Source: an uncultured Bacilli bacterium
GTDB taxonomy: Bacteria; Bacillota_I; Bacilli_A; RFN20; CAG-631
Assembly (NCBI GenBank): GCA_934215405.1
Contig: CAKPZU010000004.1
Span: 1-45,561, forward strand
DNA: 45,561 nt
Reading direction: 5' to 3'
Positions 1 to 7,341 of this stretch are shown here, in pieces (positions within the stretch are counted from its first letter, which is position 1; each line of letters opens with the position of its first letter). The notes below the pieces were generated by a model. It was given only the letters and a program-made list of their open reading frames with translations. It was not told where the DNA came from and did no database searches. The position numbers and the translations under genes are program-made.

Positions 1-319
1 TTGAATATCCTAAATAGGTTATATAGCCTGCTGTTAAAAAATGAAAAATGCTATCGTAGTGATGGATATAAATATAAAACGAAAAAATTTCCCCAAAAAC
101 AAAATGAGCAATTAAAAAAGAAAAATATATTAGCTGAGTAGAAAAGCGAATATCTTCTTTAATTATATTTTTTACTATAAAAGGAATGAGTAAGCAAATA
201 AATAGCATTAGGCATTGCATGCTATTAAAAATTACATTATTAAAAAGAAAAAAAAGGAAAAAAAACAGAGAAGCTATTAATAATATTATATTAATAAGTG
301 TTATTTCCCTATTTTTCAT
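1..319 (-). CDS. Partial integral membrane protein (C-terminus outside window)
   Basis: An open frame starts at ATG 319 and runs off the left edge, giving 106 residues. It begins MKNREITLINI, followed by Leu/Phe/Ile-rich segments consistent with three or four membrane helices. A segment reading GEIFSFYIYIHHYDSIFHF resembles the D-x-x-x-H-F region of small Firmicutes membrane proteins of the YjdF/DUF2238 kind; that assignment is tentative. A GGAGGA ribosome site at 328-333 supports the start and lies in the loop of a perfect hairpin (separate entry). It is the last visible gene of a minus-strand cluster after the pseudouridine synthase, 31 bases downstream of that stop. Function unknown. Confidence 0.7.
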   Translation of the reverse strand, partial: MKNREITLINIILLIASLFFFLFFLFNNVIFNSMQCLMLFICLLIPFIVKNIIKEDIRFSTQLIYFSFLIAHFVFGEIFSFYIYIHHYDSIFHFLTAGYITYLGYS

Positions 320-340
320 CTTGCATGTCCTCCATGCAAG
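320..340 (-). promoter_or_regulatory. Hairpin presenting the ribosome binding site in its loop
   Basis: A perfect 8-bp inverted repeat (CTTGCATG / CATGCAAG) encloses a 5-base loop. In the minus-strand mRNA the loop reads GAGGA, the core of the Shine-Dalgarno, and the stem ends directly before the ATG at 319. There is no U-tract, so it is not a terminator. It could tune translation of the downstream membrane protein; that role is inferred. Confidence 0.55.
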
Positions 341-350
341 TATATGAAGA

Positions 351-1298
351 TTATTTATTAAATAGACTATTAAAGCATTCTGGTATTTTGGCTTTAAATG
401 TCATCTTTTTTAAAGTTACAGGATGCGTTAATTCTAAAACATAAGCATGTAGCCCTAATCTTTTAAGTGGATCTGAAACTGGTCCATATTTTGAATCGCC
501 AACTACCTTATGATTTAAATCACCCATATGAACTCTTATTTGATTTTTCCTTCCAGAATCAATATTTACATCTACTAATGAATATGATGAGCTTTCTTTT
601 AATACCTTATAATGAGTAATAGCTAATTGTCCAGTTTTATCATTAGTTGAATACATTAAATGATTAACGTTTTCCTTTAAATATGATTTAATTGTTCCGC
701 TTTTTTTCGTAAATCTTCCTTCAACTACTGCAATATATTCTCTTTTAGATACAATATCTTGCCATTTATGTTGCAATAAATTTTTGATTTTCTCATTTTT
801 AGCAACAAGCAAAACTCCTGAGGTATCCTTATCAATTCTATGGACAATAAATACCCTAGCTTTTTTATCCTTTTTACTAACATAATCATTCAAAAGCCTA
901 TAGGCGGTATTGCTTTTTTCATTATCGCTTTCAATTGATAGTAAACCAGAAGGCTTATTAATAGCAATTAATTCATCGTCCTCATAAATAATGTCTAGTT
1001 TAATGCTATTTTGCTTACTAGCTAAGGCAGGATTTTTAACTAATTGAACTAAATCTTCTTTATATATTTTAAAATCAAATTGTGTTGTACATGTACCATT
1101 TACTAATATTTGATGATTAGATAAATATTTTTTTATGTTATTTTTAGAATCATTAGTAATGTGCTCAAACAAAAATTTTAAAAGCTCGTTTTCCTTACTA
1201 ACTTTAAATGTTTTTAATATAATTGTTTTGGTTTCCTTTAATTCAACCTTGTTAGAATTTTTGTTAACCTTTACATTATTTTGCTTTCTATTCATCAT
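351..1298 (-). CDS. RluA-family 23S rRNA pseudouridine synthase
   Basis: This enzyme isomerises uridine to pseudouridine in rRNA (RluC/RluD type). An N-terminal S4-like RNA-binding segment (about residues 30-75, including KKYLSNHQILVNG) is followed by the catalytic domain with the family signature HRIDKDTSGVLLVAK, whose Asp is the catalytic nucleophile. Other family blocks are INKPSGLLS and SGRKNQIRVHMG. About 315 residues is normal for RluA/RluD. The frame could begin at 1304, but the AAAGGA site would then be only 2 bases away; ATG 1298 has 8-base spacing and is preferred (ATG 1295 is also possible). The start overlaps the end of the preceding gene, implying coupled translation. The exact target uridine cannot be read from sequence. 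Confidence 0.9.
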   Translation of the reverse strand: MMNRKQNNVKVNKNSNKVELKETKTIILKTFKVSKENELLKFLFEHITNDSKNNIKKYLSNHQILVNGTCTTQFDFKIYKEDLVQLVKNPALASKQNSIKLDIIYEDDELIAINKPSGLLSIESDNEKSNTAYRLLNDYVSKKDKKARVFIVHRIDKDTSGVLLVAKNEKIKNLLQHKWQDIVSKREYIAVVEGRFTKKSGTIKSYLKENVNHLMYSTNDKTGQLAITHYKVLKESSSYSLVDVNIDSGRKNQIRVHMGDLNHKVVGDSKYGPVSDPLKRLGLHAYVLELTHPVTLKKMTFKAKIPECFNSLFNK

Positions 1299-1995
1299 AT
1301 ACATATTCCTTTTTGTGCTTTATTTTTAATTTTTTAAAATCTAAATATTGCTTGTCATCAAAAACAATAGAAATACTTCCTTGTTCGCTATAAATTAAAG
1401 CAAAGCCTTCTTCTTCATTACAAAAAACAGGATTAAATAAATATATTTGCTCTTCCTTATTAAATAAAACAGGGCTTGAAAAGTTTTCAATATCAAGTAA
1501 TACCTTTAATACCTCATTGCTTTTTTTATAAATTAATATATCAAGAGGAATTAGACTTACTGTAGCTGTATCAAACATATGTGTTTCATAGCCAACAAAA
1601 CTTGAAGCAATTGTCGGAAAAGCCTTTTTATAATCAATTGTTTTTTCCTCTAAAGCTAATTTATTAATTATTTCATTCATTTGCTTAGTAAGAGCTATAT
1701 CTGAATTGAAAATTTGATTTTGATATTCATTAAATTCATCATCCGTTTTTATTTTTAGTTTTTTTAGAGCTTTGATTAAAAATGGCTCTTTATTATCATA
1801 CCATACCTTTATCTCATGATGCTTTTCGATACATCTTTTTTTATATTCATTAATAATTTCATTACCTTTTTCTTCATCAATTTTATAATTATGAATTGTA
1901 CTAAAGCATATCTCATTTGAAAGAGAATATAAAAAAGAAATGATATCCTCTCTTTTTTTCTTATTTAAAGCCTTACTAATTTCAACTTTTATCAT
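1288..1995 (-). CDS. Hypothetical protein, 235 aa
   Basis: I do not recognise the family. The 235-residue product is soluble, with no signal peptide or membrane segment. The N-terminal two thirds is rich in Lys/Glu and probably helical; the C-terminal third (about residues 140-235) alternates hydrophobic and polar residues as in a beta-rich domain, ending in a very basic tail. A GAGGAAAAA ribosome site precedes ATG 1995. Its end overlaps the start of the pseudouridine synthase by about 11 bases, so the two are probably translated together. The 95-base gap to the divergent gene at 2091 is AT-rich and shows no promoter I can call confidently in either direction. Confidence 0.75.
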   Translation of the reverse strand: MIKVEISKALNKKKREDIISFLYSLSNEICFSTIHNYKIDEEKGNEIINEYKKRCIEKHHEIKVWYDNKEPFLIKALKKLKIKTDDEFNEYQNQIFNSDIALTKQMNEIINKLALEEKTIDYKKAFPTIASSFVGYETHMFDTATVSLIPLDILIYKKSNEVLKVLLDIENFSSPVLFNKEEQIYLFNPVFCNEEEGFALIYSEQGSISIVFDDKQYLDFKKLKIKHKKEYVYDE

Positions 1996-2090
1996 ATTTT
2001 TTCCTCAATCCATATTATTTTAGCATGTTTTAACAATTAATTATATATTTTCTTAAAAAATAGCAAATAATAAAGTCGAGGTGAATTAAT

Positions 2091-2456
2091 ATGGATAACT
2101 ATGAGAAAATTAAAAATTTAACCATTGAAGAAATTGTAAATGCTTTATCCTCATTTGTTATAAATAATAATATTAAGCAAAAGCTATATGAAGCTATATT
2201 TAGTAAGTCTGAAATTGATTATGATACTTTAAATAAGCTTATTCCTTATTTAGATGCTGATGATTTAAATTCAATTCTTAAATATGATTTGGACTATTCA
2301 ATTTCTTTTTTGCTTAATGTCAAGGATATAGCATATGAAGATGATTTAACAAAGCAAACTATTTATTTATATCGTCGACATAATTTGAATTATATTATTC
2401 CTTTACTTGAATATGTAGATGAAGATACAATCCGTGAAGAAATGAGAAAAAAATGA
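2091..2456 (+). CDS. Hypothetical small protein, 121 aa
   Basis: Unrecognised. It is an acidic, apparently all-helical soluble protein (Asp/Glu/Leu/Ile/Tyr-rich) with no Cys motif or membrane segment; loosely repeated Leu/Asp helices suggest a helical-repeat scaffold, but this is weak. A good GAGGTGA ribosome site lies 8-9 bases before ATG 2091. It is the only plus-strand gene in the first 10 kb. Its TGA stop lies inside a palindrome shared with the stop codon of the convergent SGNH hydrolase gene. Confidence 0.7.
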   Translation: MDNYEKIKNLTIEEIVNALSSFVINNNIKQKLYEAIFSKSEIDYDTLNKLIPYLDADDLNSILKYDLDYSISFLLNVKDIAYEDDLTKQTIYLYRRHNLNYIIPLLEYVDEDTIREEMRKK

Positions 2457-2470
2457 GTTTTAAACTCATT
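2447..2470 (-). terminator. Intrinsic terminator of the pepP-to-SGNH operon
   Basis: AATGAGTTT / AAACTCATT forms a stem around a very small loop, followed on the minus strand by five T. Both convergent genes have their stop codons within the stem. In the plus direction the tail is only CAATTT, so termination that way would be weaker. Confidence 0.7.
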
Positions 2471-3188
2471 CAATTTCATAATTTAAAATATATGATGTTA
2501 AGGCTTTAAAGCCTTTTTCATTTGGATGTAAGCCATCATCACTATATAATTCTTTGCTTCCACCCTTAAAGTTTTCCTTATCAAATAATTTAGAAACATC
2601 AATTAAATTCATTTTATAAACCTCACACATTAATTTAATTGCTAAATTATATTCAGAAATTGAATAATTAAATGGCTCCTTTTCGTATGGATATGTTCTA
2701 TATAGTATATTTAAAACAAATATCTTAGCATTAGGATTATTTTCTTTTATTTTTTTAAAGCCAAAATTCATGCCTTCATAAAAAGACATATCGCCTTGAT
2801 ATTCATTTTTAGCAACATCCTTATAATCCTTAAAAGGAATTTGCTCACTATAATCATTAGTTCCAAACATTACAAAAACAACCTCAGCGTCCTTCAATTT
2901 ATCAATTGAATGAGTTACCTGATAAGGAAAATGACGAAATGATTGGCGTAGTGCATTTTGTAAATAGCAATTAGCATAGCATCCACCTGATACTGCAAAA
3001 TTATCAACACTTTTAAAATGGCAAGCGTCATCAAGCATCTTTACATGATTGTAGCCAAGGCCATATTTATAATTACTATCATCCTTATGCGTTAAATTTC
3101 TAAAATGATCATATTTTTCCCAATTGTGTGTAATTGAATCACCATAAAAAACAACTTTTTTATTACATAAATAATCTTTTAGTTTCAT
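2466..3188 (-). CDS. SGNH/GDSL-type hydrolase, cytoplasmic
   Basis: A lipase/esterase-like hydrolase of the SGNH family, numbered from ATG 3188. Block I is VVFYGDSIT with the nucleophile Ser18, block III is FGTND, and block V is DDGLHPNEKGF with catalytic Asp218 and His221, so the active site looks complete. There is no signal peptide; substrate unknown (acetyl-ester or lipid removal is typical of the family). The frame is open to ATG 3212, but that start has no ribosome site, whereas ATG 3188 has AAGGAAG at 8 bases and begins just after the upstream stop; the protein is then 240 residues. It is a paralogue of the preceding lipoprotein and the last gene of a long operon. Confidence 0.88.
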   Translation of the reverse strand: MKLKDYLCNKKVVFYGDSITHNWEKYDHFRNLTHKDDSNYKYGLGYNHVKMLDDACHFKSVDNFAVSGGCYANCYLQNALRQSFRHFPYQVTHSIDKLKDAEVVFVMFGTNDYSEQIPFKDYKDVAKNEYQGDMSFYEGMNFGFKKIKENNPNAKIFVLNILYRTYPYEKEPFNYSISEYNLAIKLMCEVYKMNLIDVSKLFDKENFKGGSKELYSDDGLHPNEKGFKALTSYILNYEIE

Positions 3189-3192
3189 TTTT

Positions 3193-4269
3193 TTATCTTC
3201 CTTTTTGTCCATTTAATATATAATCAGTTAAAACCAAATAGCCTTCCTTGTTTAAGTGCAGCCTTGCACCATTACCTTCTTTATAATATTGAGTGCTACT
3301 TTCATCAAACAATGAATAAACATCAATATATTTCACATTATTTTCTTCACATGTCATTTCCATAAATTCATTATATTTTTCATCCTTAATATAATATTTT
3401 TTGCCATAATCAGAAAACATGATACTAAAGAATACTATTATTGCTTTAGGATTAACGCTTTTAATTTTGTTAATACCATAAATCATACTAGAGCAAAATG
3501 TTGCATCAGTTTTTCCATCAATAACTGCTTCGCTTCCTGTTGGATCACCAAGCTCACTTTGCGTGTCAATTTTATCTCCTTGTGAAATATCATTAACACC
3601 ATACATTATAAATACAAAATCGGAATTTTCAATTGTTTTTAAGTTGTCATCAACGCTTACAGGAAAGCAATTTTTAGCTATTCTATATTCAGTATAATTT
3701 TTAAAGACTGATGGCTTATATGTCATTGTTCCGCCACTATGTCCAACATTGCTAAATGATGAAAAGTGACATTTATCATTTAAATAATTAGTATAATTAT
3801 CTCCATATTGCTTATCTGTTATTGAATCACCAAAAAAGATAATGCTTTTACCATATAGGCTTCCTAAATCAATATCAACTATATATGAAGCTAATGACGA
3901 GTCAAATATAAGAACCTCAATTACTTGAATTTTTTCATCTTTAATAATAGCTATTTTTACATTCACTCTTTCTTCATCAATAGCAAATGATTTAATAACA
4001 CCATTATTATCTATTACTAAAGCCTTTTCATTTGAGCTTACAAAACTAGCATTTGTTAAATCCTCATTAGCCATTAATGATAAATTATAAGATGATGATT
4101 CTGCCATTTTTATAGTGCTTTTATCTGAAAATCTATGATTTTCAACATAATTGAAGGTACTATTAGAAGTCTCATTAATACTATTTGAATTATTTGAATT
4201 ATTTGAATTACAAGAGGAAATTGGTAATAGCGCTAAGGCTAATAATGCAAGTAATTTTCTTTTTTTCAT
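3193..4269 (-). CDS. SGNH/GDSL-type hydrolase lipoprotein
   Basis: A surface-anchored SGNH hydrolase. Residues 1-20 form a lipoprotein signal peptide ending PISSC, with Cys20 the lipidation site. An Asn/Ser-rich linker (21-40) follows, then a Big2-like immunoglobulin fold segment (about 53-125, with SSNEKALVIDNNGVI). The hydrolase domain has IIFFGDSITD (Ser149), GHSGG (Gly180) and MYGVND (Asn226). The final block reads GARLHLNKEGY: His338 is present, but the Asp normally three residues before it is Ala335. The family often tolerates a Ser-His dyad, so activity is possible but uncertain. It sits between a membrane protein gene and a cytoplasmic SGNH paralogue; AAAAGGAG upstream supports ATG 4269. 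Confidence 0.88.
   Translation of the reverse strand: MKKRKLLALLALALLPISSCNSNNSNNSNSINETSNSTFNYVENHRFSDKSTIKMAESSSYNLSLMANEDLTNASFVSSNEKALVIDNNGVIKSFAIDEERVNVKIAIIKDEKIQVIEVLIFDSSLASYIVDIDLGSLYGKSIIFFGDSITDKQYGDNYTNYLNDKCHFSSFSNVGHSGGTMTYKPSVFKNYTEYRIAKNCFPVSVDDNLKTIENSDFVFIMYGVNDISQGDKIDTQSELGDPTGSEAVIDGKTDATFCSSMIYGINKIKSVNPKAIIVFFSIMFSDYGKKYYIKDEKYNEFMEMTCEENNVKYIDVYSLFDESSTQYYKEGNGARLHLNKEGYLVLTDYILNGQKGR
4182..4208. repeat. Three tandem 9-bp repeats in the lipoprotein linker
   Basis: Three exact copies of TATTTGAAT encode the repeating Asn-Ser-Asn linker just after the lipidated Cys of the SGNH lipoprotein. The unit is a multiple of three, so copy changes would alter linker length without a frameshift. 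Confidence 0.8.
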
Positions 4270-4272
4270 AAT

Positions 4273-4863
4273 CTAGTTCTCCTTTTGATGTTTTAAATTA
4301 TATTTATATAGAGCTTGAAGCCTATTTAAATTATATCTTAAGACAAATGCTGGAAGCAAATCTAAAATAAAATTAACGATAGCAAATGGTAAAAACATTG
4401 TAAGATATAATTTAGATGAGCCACTATACATATTAAAATCAAGTAATAAAATCAAAAATCCCATTATTGCTCCAACAATGTGTCCCCACATTCCATAGCA
4501 AGCTTCCTCTATGAATCTAGCTACATATTCATTATCCTTTGGCTTTAAAACCTTATTTTTATGAAAGTTTGTAAATGACCCCAGCTCAGGAATTTTATCT
4601 TTCCATTTTTTTATTTTAAAAAAATCATATATTTTCATTTCTTTTTTAGATACTTGATAAATCTTTAAATCTCTATTAACAAATTTTTTTGGAAGCAAAT
4701 ATCTAATTATTCCAGCAAATATACCATCTATTATTATAAGTATTATAACTAAGATAATTGCAATTAATAAATAAATATACCAACTAAAAATATGAAATGA
4801 GAAATAATTAATTAAGGTAATTGCAATAGCAGACAAAATGATTATTATTCCATATAAAATCAT
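4273..4863 (-). CDS. Membrane protein, CrtO acyltransferase-like (tentative)
   Basis: A 196-residue protein with two N-terminal membrane helices (about 1-55), a soluble stretch with KKWKDKIPELG, then two more helices (about 130-175). The W-K-D-K-x-P-E motif followed by an F-x-E-E-x-x-x-G-x-x-x-H region resembles the glycosyl-4,4'-diaponeurosporenoate acyltransferase (CrtO) family, whose members are often found far from carotenoid genes. No carotenoid gene is present here, so the substrate is unknown and the assignment rests on this motif only. It lies 15 bases after recO and 3 bases before the SGNH lipoprotein, within one operon; AAAGGAAC precedes ATG 4863. Confidence 0.5.
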   Translation of the reverse strand: MILYGIIIILSAIAITLINYFSFHIFSWYIYLLIAIILVIILIIIDGIFAGIIRYLLPKKFVNRDLKIYQVSKKEMKIYDFFKIKKWKDKIPELGSFTNFHKNKVLKPKDNEYVARFIEEACYGMWGHIVGAIMGFLILLLDFNMYSGSSKLYLTMFLPFAIVNFILDLLPAFVLRYNLNRLQALYKYNLKHQKEN

Positions 4864-4878
4864 AAAAGTTCCTTTCTA

Positions 4879-5592
4879 TTATAAGCAATTCAAAACAAAG
4901 CCTGAGGCTTCAACTCTTAAGCCACAAACATTTTTTAAAAAGTCGATATATAGCTTAAATAGCTTTATTGCTTCGTAATCCTCAAATTCAAATAAATCAT
5001 CATTTTTTAAAAATTTATATATTTTTTTTAAAAATGATGAAGGCATTTTGCTGTGTAGTCTGCTATCAAAGCAGCTTTTACAAATAAATCCACCTGCTTC
5101 AAAATCAAATGATATTAAGTTATTTTTATTGCCACAATTTACACAGCCTATTACATTAGGCTCATATCCTAATGTATAGCAGACATTTTTTATAAAATAG
5201 TTTAACACATTAAGTGGATAAATATCATTTTCTAAATAATCAAAGCAACGTAATGATAAATCATAGCCATTAAAATCATTACTTAATTGCTCAAGAAGTG
5301 AAAAAATAAAGGAATAACTGCTAGAAACTAAAATATCTTCAAATGGCTTTTTATATATTTTTATAACGCTTGCTGTTTTTAATGTCTGATTGCTCGTTTC
5401 GCTTTTTGCTTGTATTATAAATTCACTAATTGTATAAAAATTACATGCTCCTTTATTTTTACTAGTCATTTTATTTATTCCCCGAGCTTTGAATACCTCT
5501 TTGCTATTACTAGCTAGTACATTAAAAATAGCATCATTGTCCTTATAATCAATCTTTTTATAGACAAAGCCTATAACTTTTTTTTCAATCAT
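4879..5592 (-). CDS. recO: DNA repair/recombination mediator RecO
   Basis: RecO helps RecR load RecA onto SSB-coated single-stranded DNA and anneals strands. The N-terminal OB-fold segment (about residues 1-75) begins IEKKVIGFVYKKIDYKDND, typical of the family. A C4 zinc site (CVNCGNKN ... FICKSC, about 148-175) and an all-helical C-terminus follow. Length of 237 residues is normal. ATG 5592 overlaps the era stop by 8 bases (ATGATTGA), a common arrangement in Bacillota. This overlap also shows that TGA is a stop here, since Era ends at its usual place. Confidence 0.93.
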   Translation of the reverse strand: MIEKKVIGFVYKKIDYKDNDAIFNVLASNSKEVFKARGINKMTSKNKGACNFYTISEFIIQAKSETSNQTLKTASVIKIYKKPFEDILVSSSYSFIFSLLEQLSNDFNGYDLSLRCFDYLENDIYPLNVLNYFIKNVCYTLGYEPNVIGCVNCGNKNNLISFDFEAGGFICKSCFDSRLHSKMPSSFLKKIYKFLKNDDLFEFEDYEAIKLFKLYIDFLKNVCGLRVEASGFVLNCL

Positions 5593-6469
5593 TTATTTCG
5601 TATCCTAGCATTTTTAAAATAGATGGAGAATTTCGCCAATCCTTTTGAACCCTAACAAAAATTTCTAAAACAACCTGCTTATTTAACGAATTTGCTAAAT
5701 CATCTCGAGCCTGCTTAGTAATTTTCTTGAGCATTTCCCCTTTTTTTCCAATAATTATTCCTTTTTGTGAATCACGTGTAACTAAAGCAATTACTCTTGC
5801 CTTTAGTTTACCTTCACTTTCATTTACCTCTTCTGTATAAACACCAATAGAATAAGGAAGTTCATCCTGTAAATTTAAAAATATTTTTTCTCTTACTGTT
5901 TCAGAAATTGAAAACGTTTTAGGGTGGTCAGAAACCATAGTTATTGGATAATATCTAGGTCCTTCCTGTAAATATGATTTAATTAACTTAATTAATTCAT
6001 CAATATTTGTTTCATTTAACGCGCTAATAGGTATTATTTCATCAAATATATTTAATGAAGCATAATGAGTAATTATTGGAAGCAATTCTATTTTTGATTT
6101 ACAGTCTATTTTGTTGATTACTAAAATTTTAGGACATTTGTTATTTTTAATACGCTCAATAACATATTTATCTGAAGCATTTGAATCCTTTGAAATATCA
6201 ACTAGCATCAAAATCACATCAACATCATTAACAGCCGATACTGCATTAGCATTCATAATATTTCCTAAAGAATCCTCGCTTTTATGAATGCCTGGAGTAT
6301 CAGTAAAGATAATTTGCGAATCCTCATCATTATAAATACCTCTTATAACATCTCTTGTTGTTTGAGGCTTAAATGATACAATTGAAACCTTTTGTCCAAT
6401 AATAGCGTTTATTAAGGTTGATTTACCAACATTTGGTCGACCAATTACACAAACAAAACCCGACTTCAT
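5585..6469 (-). CDS. era: GTPase Era
   Basis: An essential Ras-like GTPase that binds the 3' end of 16S rRNA and assists 30S assembly. G1 is GRPNVGKST (about residues 9-17), the switch/G2 region includes PQTTRD, G3 is DTPG and G4 is NKID. The C-terminal KH domain (about 200-290) carries GIIIGKKGEMLKKI. At 294 residues it is full length. GAGGA lies 9 bases before ATG 6469, inside the end of cdd. The order ybeY-cdd-era-recO matches the conserved Bacillota ribosome-maturation cluster. Confidence 0.97.
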   Translation of the reverse strand: MKSGFVCVIGRPNVGKSTLINAIIGQKVSIVSFKPQTTRDVIRGIYNDEDSQIIFTDTPGIHKSEDSLGNIMNANAVSAVNDVDVILMLVDISKDSNASDKYVIERIKNNKCPKILVINKIDCKSKIELLPIITHYASLNIFDEIIPISALNETNIDELIKLIKSYLQEGPRYYPITMVSDHPKTFSISETVREKIFLNLQDELPYSIGVYTEEVNESEGKLKARVIALVTRDSQKGIIIGKKGEMLKKITKQARDDLANSLNKQVVLEIFVRVQKDWRNSPSILKMLGYEIND

Positions 6470-6471
6470 TA

Positions 6472-6879
6472 TTATAAATCCTCTTTATCAAAAGAAAGTG
6501 GCATTAATTCATCAACAGATGAAATAATATATTCACCTTTACTTCCATAAGCTAAATAAACTTTACAATTCTTAGGCAATAGCTCTACCATTACTTGACG
6601 GCAAGCACCACATGGAGAAACCATATATTCCTTTGGAGAATATACACAAAAAGCTATAATATCTTCCTTTTTTACACCATCTGAATAAGCATAAAACATA
6701 CATGTTCTTTCAGCACAATTACTCAAGCCATATGAAGCATTTTCAATATTAGCTCCTTTATAAATTCTATTCTCTTTTGTTAATAAAGATGCCCCAACCT
6801 TAAAATTTGAATATGGTGAATAAGAATTTTTAGAAACCTCTTTAGCTTCATTAATTAATAATTCAATTTCTTTTTCCAT
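6472..6879 (-). CDS. cdd: Cytidine deaminase
   Basis: Deaminates cytidine and deoxycytidine to uridines in pyrimidine salvage. The zinc-binding and catalytic motif is CAERTCMFYA, giving Cys and the catalytic Glu, and PCGACRQVMVE supplies two further Cys ligands. At 135 residues it is the short homotetrameric form with three Cys zinc ligands. AGGAGG lies 7 bases before ATG 6879. It sits between ybeY and era as in many Bacillota. Confidence 0.96.
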   Translation of the reverse strand: MEKEIELLINEAKEVSKNSYSPYSNFKVGASLLTKENRIYKGANIENASYGLSNCAERTCMFYAYSDGVKKEDIIAFCVYSPKEYMVSPCGACRQVMVELLPKNCKVYLAYGSKGEYIISSVDELMPLSFDKEDL

Positions 6880-6890
6880 TTATAGTCCTC

Positions 6891-7340
6891 CTAGCGTACA
6901 ATTTTAAAATGGTCCATAATATCATCTTGCATTTTAAACATCTTTTTAGCATCATCTTCATTCATATGATCCATTTTTAGTAAATGCAACAATCCATGAA
7001 CGAATAAAAAGCATACCTCGCGATACATAGAATGCCCATAAGATTTAGCTTGGCTTTTAGCCTTACTTACACAAATAAACAAATCACCAAGTGTAATAAA
7101 GCCATCATATTTTTCAAAGCCTTCATCATTTTCAAAGCTTATAACATCAGTTACTTTATCAATTTTCCTATATGTTTTATTAATTTCTCTAATTGTGTTT
7201 TTAGAAACTAAGGTCAATGAAACCTCAACCTTTCCTTTGATGTCAAATTGCTTTAACGTATATCTTGCAATTTTATTAAATATAGGTAAATATTCCTCCA
7301 TTTTATAGCTTGTTTGATTTTGATAATTAATTTGTACCAT
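6891..7340 (-). CDS. ybeY: Endoribonuclease/rRNA maturation factor YbeY
   Basis: A metal-dependent RNase family involved in 16S rRNA 3'-end maturation and ribosome quality control. The signature HGLLHLLKMDHMNEDD (about residues 115-130) contains the three zinc-binding His in H-x3-H-x5-H spacing, and VTDVISFEND is the other conserved block. Length of 149 residues is typical. AAGGAAG lies 7 bases before ATG 7340. The gene begins one base after pepP ends, so it is co-transcribed with it. Confidence 0.95.
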   Translation of the reverse strand: MVQINYQNQTSYKMEEYLPIFNKIARYTLKQFDIKGKVEVSLTLVSKNTIREINKTYRKIDKVTDVISFENDEGFEKYDGFITLGDLFICVSKAKSQAKSYGHSMYREVCFLFVHGLLHLLKMDHMNEDDAKKMFKMQDDIMDHFKIVR

Positions 7341-7341
7341 A

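Noticed and set aside
1996..2090. Divergent promoters between the two hypothetical genes
   Set aside because: Several AT-rich -10-like hexamers exist, but none pairs with a -35 at normal spacing.
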